Part shown: positions 1 through 5,491 of the stretch, in pieces | Numbering within the stretch: the first letter of the stretch is position 1 | Layout: every line of letters starts with the position of its first letter | Program-made: the position numbers and the translations under genes | Source of the DNA: CAZNVG01 sp964576475 | Lineage (GTDB): Bacteria > Patescibacteriota > Saccharimonadia > Saccharimonadales > CAZNVG01 | NCBI GenBank assembly: GCA_964576475.1 | Contig: CAZNVG010000061.1 | Coordinates: 1 to 5,820, forward strand | Length of the DNA: 5,820 nt | Direction: 5' to 3' | Notes under the pieces: generated by a model | Database searches by the model: none | The model's input: only the letters and a program-made list of their open reading frames with translations | Told to the model about the DNA's origin: nothing

Positions 1-1
1 G

Positions 2-691
2 AAAAGTAAGGCAACTATGTATGAGAGGTTGGCTGTTCTAGAAGATTTAGGCTATGTACAGAAGCGCTACGAGAAAGCCTGGAAGCTACTCGGCAGGCCT
101 GCGGTCTACTCTCTGACCGGCAAGGGGCTTCGGATACTTCGCGATACGAGTTCTGGTTACTTTACTGACGCCGTCATCCGGAACCAGTACAAAAATAGAT
201 CCGCCAGCTTACAGCTGGTGGACCACAGTTTGGACGTGGCCAAACTGTGTGTGCAGCTCTACAAACAGTACGACAGTAAATATGATATCTTCGCAAAGTC
301 GGAATTAGACCAATTCGAGGAGTTCATGCGACCACTCCCGGATCTGTATATACGTACCAACCGTAAAGACGAAGATGAGCAGCCCATACACTACCAACTT
401 GAAACGATTGAAGCCGGGACCTTCACCTGGATGCTTAAGAAGCGCATTAATGCTCACCAGGAATGGTTTGATGAGAATAATGATGAGGGCTGGGGCTTTG
501 AGGATAGCTATCCAACCCTACTGCTCGTCTGCGATAACCAGAGCACCGAGAAGCGTATACACCGCCTCGTTGGCGGCAAATACATGGATTTTGAGACGTG
601 GACGACAACACGGGAGCGACTAGCATCTGGTGGGAAGAAGATATGGGTGCAGTACTACGATGAGGATGAGATGGAGTATTTACCGCTCTAG
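2..691 (+). CDS. Replication-relaxation-like winged-helix protein, 5' end cut by window
   Basis: The reading frame is open to the left edge (codons before the ATG at 17 read K-S-K-A-T), so the true start is probably outside the window and the ATG at 17 is an internal Met. The first visible residues, MYERLAVLEDLGYV, then a basic patch and VYSLTGKGLRIL, look like recognition helix and wing of a winged-helix DNA-binding domain. The rest (PLPDLYI, then YQLETIEAGTF, LKKRINAHQEW, YPTLLLVCD) matches the alternating strand/helix pattern I associate with replication-relaxation family proteins, whose C-terminal half has a PD-(D/E)xK-like core; an intact E-x-K is not visible. Members typically lie near plasmid or conjugative-element genes, which suggests a mobile backbone left of the defence genes. 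It ends in TAG, 47 bases before the next gene, in the same direction. The family call rests on pattern memory; a generic winged-helix regulator is the alternative. Confidence 0.55.
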   Translation, partial: KSKATMYERLAVLEDLGYVQKRYEKAWKLLGRPAVYSLTGKGLRILRDTSSGYFTDAVIRNQYKNRSASLQLVDHSLDVAKLCVQLYKQYDSKYDIFAKSELDQFEEFMRPLPDLYIRTNRKDEDEQPIHYQLETIEAGTFTWMLKKRINAHQEWFDENNDEGWGFEDSYPTLLLVCDNQSTEKRIHRLVGGKYMDFETWTTTRERLASGGKKIWVQYYDEDEMEYLPL

Positions 692-714
692 CAATACCAC
701 CCTGTCCCTACCTG

Positions 715-726
715 TTAACGTGTTAA
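715..726. promoter_or_regulatory. Perfect inverted repeat TTAAC-GT-GTTAA, candidate operator
   Basis: Five-base arms TTAAC and GTTAA flank a GT spacer, 12 bases before the ATG of the restriction-modification gene. The right arm overlaps the proposed -10 box, so a dimeric repressor bound here would block transcription. TGTTAA is also directly repeated, at 713-718 and 721-726. The repeat itself is seen; the operator role is inferred. A 12-base AT-rich palindrome can arise by chance. Confidence 0.35.
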
Positions 727-729
727 AAT
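721..729 (+). promoter_or_regulatory. Extended -10 promoter element for the restriction-modification gene
   Basis: TG-t-TAAAAT has the TGn extension and a hexamer matching TATAAT at five of six positions. It ends 9 bases before the ATG at 739, so transcription would start within a few bases of the start codon and the mRNA would be leaderless or nearly so. No Shine-Dalgarno is seen in the bases before the ATG, and no good -35 box is found at the usual spacing. Confidence 0.4.
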
Positions 730-738
730 AACAATAGA

Positions 739-3726
739 ATGAACGAAACTGACCGATCTGCTGCCCAACAATATCTTGACGAACTAGCCCAGCAACTTCG
801 AAGCGGTCAGGCACGTGAACACGCCTACCGTCCAGCTTTGCAGCGCCTCATGACCAGCTTTGACGATGTCAATGCTATCAACGACCCTGCGCGTAGCGAA
901 AACGGCAATCCAGATTTTGTTTTCCTGAGAGACAGCAACCGCGATATTATCCTCGGCTACGCTGAAGCCAAAGACATCACGGTAGATCTCGACAAAACGC
1001 TTAAGACCGAGCAGCTCCGACGCTACGCTGGTTACGAAAAGCTATTCCTGACTAACTACCGCGACTTCATCTTCCTCGCCAGTGGCGAAGAATACTTGCG
1101 TATAAGCGTCGGTGAGTTGAGCGGCGAAACATTCACGCCGGATCACGACCAAGCACTCCGCCTCATGGGCGAACTGCAAGCATTTCTGGAAAAGAAACCA
1201 GAAGCTATCAAAAGCGGTAGACGTCTTGCGGTCATTATGGGCGGTAAGGCGCGCCGTATACGCGATAACGTCGCCCAGTACCTCGAACATGAAACAAGCG
1301 AGCGCAATGTCGAACTGGAAAAGATTTACGGCCTTATGAAACATTTGCTCGTCCATGATTTGACCAAGAAGGATTTTGCCGACCTGTACGCCCAGACGTT
1401 GGTCTATGGCCTGTTTGCAGCAAGATATAACGATGAAACACCTGACGATTTCGACCGCCGCGAAGCAGTCGAGGCTATACCAAAAACCAACCCATTCCTA
1501 CGGCAGTTCTTCAATCATATTGCAGGGGCAGATTTTGACGCACGCCTAAGATACATTGTCGACGAACTCTGCGAAGTATTTTCTATCAGCGACATCCGAG
1601 CGCTTGTAAAGCACCAGGCAACCAAGTTCGCCGTCGATGACGAACAAGACCTCACAATTCACTTCTACGAGGACTTCCTGAAAGAATACGACCCTGTCAT
1701 GCGCCAAAGAATGGGCGTTTACTATACGCCAGTGCCAGTCGTGCGCTATATCGTCCGTAGTGTCGACAAGATTTTGAAAGAAGAGTTCGGAATAACAAAA
1801 GGCCTTGCGAGTGATGAGTCTATCACGCATACCGTCGAGACGCAGCCGTGGCGCAAAAAGGGTGAGCGCAAGGATCGTCTAACCAAAGATATCGAGGTGC
1901 CTCGAGTGCAGGTGCTTGACCCGGCAGTCGGTACAGCAACATTCCTAAACGAAACTATCAAACACATCTACAAGAGCTTTGCAGGCCAAGAAGGTCGCTG
2001 GCCTGCGTATGCAAAGAATAATCTCGTTAAACGATTGCACGGATTCGAGCTGATGATGGCGCCGTATACAATCGCCCATCTCAAACTCAGCATGACACTG
2101 CGCGAGACTGGCGTAGACGACATCACCGATCGCCTAGGTGTATATCTGACAAATACTCTCGAAGAGGGAGTGCCAACACAACAAGACCTTCTATCCCTAC
2201 TTGGTCTTGCTGGCGCGGTCAGTGAAGAAAGCCAACACGCAGCAGATATCAAAACAAATCAGCCANNNNNNNNNNGTTCAAATAAAACGAAATATGCAGA
2301 GAGTTTGGTTAACAAATATCGCGTCGAGCCGGGTGGAACGCAAAAGCTACAAGAACGTAATTCAAAAATGATCGGTGATGATTATGTTAAATTCATGGCA
2401 TTCGCCGAGGACATGATCTCCAAGAATGCTAGCGGTGTCGTTGCCATGATTACGAATAACGGATACTTGGACAACCCCACTTTTCGAGGTATGCGTTGGC
2501 AGTTACGGAAGGCATTTGACAAGATTTATGTACTAGACCTACACGGTAACAGTAATAAGAAAGAGACCTCGCCCGATGGCAGCAAAGATGAAAATGTGTT
2601 TGACATACAACAAGGCGTGGGTATTATTCTTGCGGTCAAGACATCAGCCTCTGCGGACCAAGCGGATATTTATCATGCAGATTTGCATGGACTACGCAAA
2701 GAAAAATTCAGAGTTTTAAATGANNNNNNNNNNTTTCAGAGCATTATCCCCGATGAAAAGAACATAATGTTCGTGCCGTTTAGTATCACAGGCCAGTCTG
2801 AATATGACGAAGGTGTAGAGCTTGATGAACTTTTTGCCGTTAAGGCTGCTGGCATAAAAACCAGTTCCGATGGCACCTCGATTGCATTCTCAAAACAGGA
2901 ATTGCAAAGTCAGATATCAAAAGCTGACGAAATCGAATATTACGACGATACAAAAGTGAGGAATATTTTATATCGTCCATTTGATGTAAGGCAAATTTAT
3001 TACGACTCAAAGATCGTTAAGCGTGACAGGTATCAACAGATTAAGCATTCACTGCAGAGCAACCTAGCTTTACTATCGGGCAGGTTTTCAAAGAACGGTA
3101 TCATTTCCCAGTTTTTAGTGACTGACATCCTATCCGAGATGAAAACGGCAGAGAGCACGACTGGCTCGTACCATTTCCCGCTCTATCTTTACCACGAAGA
3201 CGGCACTCGCACTCCTAACTTCAAGTCTGAAGAAATAAAGCAACTGACATTAAACCTATCTGTTGAGCCATCACCTGAAGATATCCTCGACTACATCTAC
3301 GCAGTGTTGCACGGCCCAAGCTACCGAGCAAAATATAAGGACTTCCTCAGGACTGATTTCCCGCGCATACCAGTGCCAAGCCAGGCAGACTTTAGCCGAC
3401 TCGTACCCCTTGGTCGACAACTTCGCGAACTTCATCTCGTAAAGTCTCCCATCGTTGATGATTACGAAACTACCTTCCCAGAGGGCGGTAGTAACGTGGT
3501 CGAAAAACTGAACTACGCAGACAGCAAGGTTTGGATTAATGAAAATCAGTATTTTGGTAACGTACCAGAACTAGCCTGGAATTTCTACATCGGCGGATAT
3601 CAGCCAGCCCAAAAGTGGCTCAAGGATCGCAAGGGCCGTTCACTTTCTGACTTCGACCTCGATCATTACCAGAAAATCATTAAAGTCCTACTTGAAACCG
3701 ACAGGATCATGAAACAGATAGGCTAA
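739..3726 (+). CDS. Type ISP-like single-chain restriction-modification enzyme without helicase
   Basis: This enzyme should both cut DNA and methylate adenine at N6 in its target site. Domains in order, numbered on the literal translation: a PD-(D/E)xK nuclease at about 20-125 (E27, D59 in NPDF, E76 and K78 in YAEAKD, QxxxY at Q92-Y96); a helical linker at about 160-320; methyltransferase motif X at 326-331 (GVYYTP), motif I at 394-402 (DPAVGTATF), and a conserved helix around HGFELMMAPY at 434-443; after a gap, SNKTKYAESL, DDYVKFMAFAE and AMITNNGYLDNPTFRG; then an ISP-type specificity domain from about 660 to the end (YRPFDVRQIYYD, HFPLYLY, ILDYIYAVLHGPSYR, WNFYIGGYQPAQKWL). Classical Type ISP enzymes such as LlaGI are near 1,570 residues and carry an SF2 helicase; nuclease and methylase are here joined directly, so no translocase is expected and a Type IIG mode is likely. 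Ten-N runs replace residues 510-513 and 662-665, the first where motif IV (NPPY) belongs. The frame continues across both. GC drops in the middle. No separate specificity or methylase subunit is seen. Confidence 0.9.
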   Translation: MNETDRSAAQQYLDELAQQLRSGQAREHAYRPALQRLMTSFDDVNAINDPARSENGNPDFVFLRDSNRDIILGYAEAKDITVDLDKTLKTEQLRRYAGYEKLFLTNYRDFIFLASGEEYLRISVGELSGETFTPDHDQALRLMGELQAFLEKKPEAIKSGRRLAVIMGGKARRIRDNVAQYLEHETSERNVELEKIYGLMKHLLVHDLTKKDFADLYAQTLVYGLFAARYNDETPDDFDRREAVEAIPKTNPFLRQFFNHIAGADFDARLRYIVDELCEVFSISDIRALVKHQATKFAVDDEQDLTIHFYEDFLKEYDPVMRQRMGVYYTPVPVVRYIVRSVDKILKEEFGITKGLASDESITHTVETQPWRKKGERKDRLTKDIEVPRVQVLDPAVGTATFLNETIKHIYKSFAGQEGRWPAYAKNNLVKRLHGFELMMAPYTIAHLKLSMTLRETGVDDITDRLGVYLTNTLEEGVPTQQDLLSLLGLAGAVSEESQHAADIKTNQPXXXXSNKTKYAESLVNKYRVEPGGTQKLQERNSKMIGDDYVKFMAFAEDMISKNASGVVAMITNNGYLDNPTFRGMRWQLRKAFDKIYVLDLHGNSNKKETSPDGSKDENVFDIQQGVGIILAVKTSASADQADIYHADLHGLRKEKFRVLNXXXXFQSIIPDEKNIMFVPFSITGQSEYDEGVELDELFAVKAAGIKTSSDGTSIAFSKQELQSQISKADEIEYYDDTKVRNILYRPFDVRQIYYDSKIVKRDRYQQIKHSLQSNLALLSGRFSKNGIISQFLVTDILSEMKTAESTTGSYHFPLYLYHEDGTRTPNFKSEEIKQLTLNLSVEPSPEDILDYIYAVLHGPSYRAKYKDFLRTDFPRIPVPSQADFSRLVPLGRQLRELHLVKSPIVDDYETTFPEGGSNVVEKLNYADSKVWINENQYFGNVPELAWNFYIGGYQPAQKWLKDRKGRSLSDFDLDHYQKIIKVLLETDRIMKQIG
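2266..2275. other. Assembly gap (10 N) at the methyltransferase motif IV position
   Basis: Ten N follow a codon boundary after DIKTNQP and precede SNKTKYAESL. In relatives as I remember them, a hydrophobic strand, GNPPYSG and a short Ser-containing link lie between these two blocks, about 14 residues, so the true missing length is probably near 40 bases. Ten N is a common scaffolder placeholder. The frame is kept, so if the gene is intact the true length should be 1 modulo 3. Confidence 0.85.
2724..2733. other. Assembly gap (10 N) at the methylase/specificity-domain border
   Basis: Ten N interrupt the coding sequence after EKFRVLN plus a GAn codon (Asp or Glu) and before FQSIIPDEKN. The frame resumes correctly. 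The number of missing residues is unknown, because relatives vary in length here. TTCAGAG occurs just before and just after the gap (2708-2714 and 2735-2741 region), which might be chance. Confidence 0.8.
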
Positions 3727-3745
3727 AGCCAGCGCCATTATATTG

Positions 3746-3754
3746 TGGTAATAT
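3746..3754 (+). promoter_or_regulatory. Extended -10 promoter element for the sce7726-family gene
   Basis: TG-g-TAATAT lies in the 35-base gap after the restriction gene and ends 7 bases before the ATG at 3762, placing the predicted transcript start at or next to the A of ATG. No Shine-Dalgarno precedes the ATG. This suggests that sce7726 has its own promoter and a leaderless message, although read-through from the restriction gene is also possible. Confidence 0.45.
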
Positions 3755-3761
3755 TGAATAC

Positions 3762-4409
3762 ATGGGGGATAGTCATAAGCGTTATTTAGATTGCGATATG
3801 CACTACCATAAAATAAACATGCCACAATTCGACACAAAAGACCGCGAAATACGCAAAGAGCTAGTTCGTAAGCTGGAAGATGCCTATAGAGATGACCCTG
3901 AACATAAGATTGTTGAGGAACTTGGTATTAACCACGGCTCCGTGCGAGCCGATGTTGCAGTTATCAACGGCATCATGGGCTGCTACGAAATAAAGAGCGA
4001 CCGCGATACGCTCTTGCGTCTGCCGGAGCAGATTCGAGCCTACAATGCGGTCTTTGATAAAGTAACGCTCGTTGTGGGGTTTGCTCACTTATACGAGGCT
4101 CTAGAGATGATACCTGATTGGTGGGGTGTAACGATTGCAAAAACGGATAAGCAAGGTGGTATCGTGCTCAATAACATCCGTGAAGCTAACTACAACACTA
4201 ACAAGGATAAAGATGCCATCGCGCGGTTGCTGTGGCGCGAGGAAGCGCTACGTATACTCGCAGAGAAGCAACAAGACGGCGGCATACGATCAAAACCTAA
4301 GACCGTTATCTACGAACGACTTACAAGTGTCCTAGACGTTGAAGAGCTATCACTTATTGTTCGTCAGTTCTTGCGTGCTCGTCCAATGTGGCGATCTGCT
4401 TCGCTGTAA
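3762..4409 (+). CDS. sce7726 family protein, PD-(D/E)xK nuclease-like fold
   Basis: A 215-residue protein matching the sce7726 family, whose biochemical role is unknown. It shows a nuclease-type core: E52/E53 in VEELGI, D64 in VRADVAVI, E76 and K78 in YEIKSD, then DTLLRLPEQIRAY with Q90 and Y94, and the family signature FDKVTLVVG and IPDWWGV at 117-123. The C-terminal helical part (RLLWREEALRIL, then GIRSKPKTVIYERL, ending FLRARPMWR) is also typical, so the protein looks complete. The ATG at 3762 is favoured because an extended -10 box lies just upstream. Homology only begins near DREIRKEL (residue 27), so M13 (3798) or M20 (3819) could be the real start; neither has a Shine-Dalgarno. It runs co-directionally 35 bases after the restriction gene, but overlaps the opposite-strand beta gene by 56 bases. 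The intact catalytic residues suggest an active DNA- or RNA-cutting enzyme; this is inferred from the fold, not shown. Confidence 0.82.
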   Translation: MGDSHKRYLDCDMHYHKINMPQFDTKDREIRKELVRKLEDAYRDDPEHKIVEELGINHGSVRADVAVINGIMGCYEIKSDRDTLLRLPEQIRAYNAVFDKVTLVVGFAHLYEALEMIPDWWGVTIAKTDKQGGIVLNNIREANYNTNKDKDAIARLLWREEALRILAEKQQDGGIRSKPKTVIYERLTSVLDVEELSLIVRQFLRARPMWRSASL

Positions 4410-5481
4410 GTGTGAGGTGATGATTTAGTCCTGCTTTGAGCCAAGTGGTTGGGTTGCCTGTTTTTGTGGTATCAGCGGCTCGTTCGGCGATATACTTATC
4501 CCCGTCACTGTAATCGGCACCCTTGAAGTAGTTTTGACCGATAATCAGTTGCGCCAGAGCTGGGTACTGCTGATGTCCGGCCCCGTTCTTGTTGCGCAGC
4601 CCTTCACCACGGCTAATCTCCCACTGTTGATCATCGGCGTAACGGACACTGGCACTGGTATTTGTTCCAGGAATCTGACCATAGAATATGGGGTGCTGGA
4701 TAGCATAATCAGAATACAGGGGTACTCTCGGCAGTCCTGTGTTGCGTAATGCGTTCCAGACTCGCCAATCGTGTCTTATGACTTGATTGTGAGAATGTTT
4801 TTCGAATTCAGATAGGTCTTTAGGGAACGCTCCTCCGGATAAAATTACCGTTCTCCAGTTTTTAAGCGATGGCAGCCTTTTAAGTTGAGCCGATACATTT
4901 TTAGCATCATCAGACTCGCCAACAACACCAAGGTCAATCAGAAGATCTGTTTTAGAAATATCTAGTTTATTTTGTGTTACAAAGTCATCGATTATTTGGC
5001 TGAGGGTTTCATCGTCCAGATTATAACGGTCGATACGAATACACAGCCCATTAACACTACTGGTCGCATAGTCGATAGCGACTTTGCGTGTAGACATGTC
5101 TGCATCCGTACTAACCACTGGGATTATATGGGTAACAGGAATAAGCGTCGCCTGAGCAGATTTCAATGAATCATCTAAAATTTGTTTTAGTGTAGCCGCA
5201 CGAAGTTCACCGTCAATGAGGTGTACGTCAACAAATGCAGTGCTATCTATCGGGCAACATTTATTAAGTTCATCTATGGTACTTGGTAGATTATTCTGTA
5301 ATACGGCCTTTGAATCGCTCAATATTTTGTTGTAGTCGCCCTTGTCCCGCTTGGGTGCGGGCATTATAAGCTCGAATAGCGGTGTTATATTCTCTCGTAT
5401 TTTTACATCGAGCTTAGCTAACGCGTCGCGTTCGGCCTTTTTCCATCTTAGAACCGGTATGTAATCTTTAATCGTAACCAT
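4354..5481 (-). CDS. Beta family protein (phage T4 beta-protein family)
   Basis: A 375-residue protein, full length for this family, whose molecular function I do not know. Family landmarks: YIPVLRWKKAERDAL at 7-21, ITPLFELI at 32-39, VILSGGAFP at 212-220, RHDWRVWNAL at 236-245, PLYSDYAIQHP at 254-264, SASVRYADDQQW at 276-287, then SRGEG, QQYPALAQLI, YSDGDKYI and TWLKAGLNHHLT at 346-357. The N-terminal two thirds alternate hydrophobic strands and helices (about eight strands, including FVDVHLID, LIPVTHII and LLIDLG), which suggests a TIM-barrel-like fold; this is my inference. No signal peptide or membrane helix is seen, so it should be cytoplasmic. The start is supported by AAGAGG four bases upstream. 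It is the second gene of a minus-strand operon after the ImmA-like gene. Its last 18 codons (L358-Q375) lie in the overlap with sce7726, beyond the conserved NHHLT. GC is higher at its 3' end than in its 5' half. Confidence 0.83.
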   Translation of the reverse strand: MVTIKDYIPVLRWKKAERDALAKLDVKIRENITPLFELIMPAPKRDKGDYNKILSDSKAVLQNNLPSTIDELNKCCPIDSTAFVDVHLIDGELRAATLKQILDDSLKSAQATLIPVTHIIPVVSTDADMSTRKVAIDYATSSVNGLCIRIDRYNLDDETLSQIIDDFVTQNKLDISKTDLLIDLGVVGESDDAKNVSAQLKRLPSLKNWRTVILSGGAFPKDLSEFEKHSHNQVIRHDWRVWNALRNTGLPRVPLYSDYAIQHPIFYGQIPGTNTSASVRYADDQQWEISRGEGLRNKNGAGHQQYPALAQLIIGQNYFKGADYSDGDKYIAERAADTTKTGNPTTWLKAGLNHHLTLTAKQIATLDEHARTDEQ

Positions 5482-5485
5482 GATG

Positions 5486-5491
5486 CCTCTT
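5486..5491 (-). promoter_or_regulatory. Shine-Dalgarno AAGAGG for the beta-family gene
   Basis: On the minus strand AAGAGG lies four bases before the ATG at 5481 and overlaps the TAA stop of the upstream ImmA-like gene by two bases. The layout suggests translational coupling: ribosomes ending the first gene can restart on the second. This site fixes the start of the beta-family gene. Confidence 0.6.

Noticed and set aside
375..623. Overlapping plus-strand frame within the first gene
   Set aside because: It has a random-looking translation and no ribosome-binding site; the longer frame shows a consistent winged-helix pattern.
1968..2252. Minus-strand reading frame opposite the methyltransferase core
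   Set aside because: Arg/Ser-rich translation typical of the antisense of a conserved coding region; the plus strand carries motif I flanks.
2266..2733. Programmed frameshift or natural disruption of the restriction gene at the N-runs
   Set aside because: Frame and homology resume correctly after both runs; placeholder gaps explain the data better.
3721..3730. GGCT-AA-AGCC hairpin at the end of the restriction gene
   Set aside because: The stem is four base pairs with a two-base loop and no T-run follows; it is too weak for a terminator.
4438..4467. CCAA-GTGG-TTGG followed by a T-run, possible terminator for sce7726
   Set aside because: Only four weak pairs, with the T-run displaced by about nine bases, and it lies inside the beta coding sequence.
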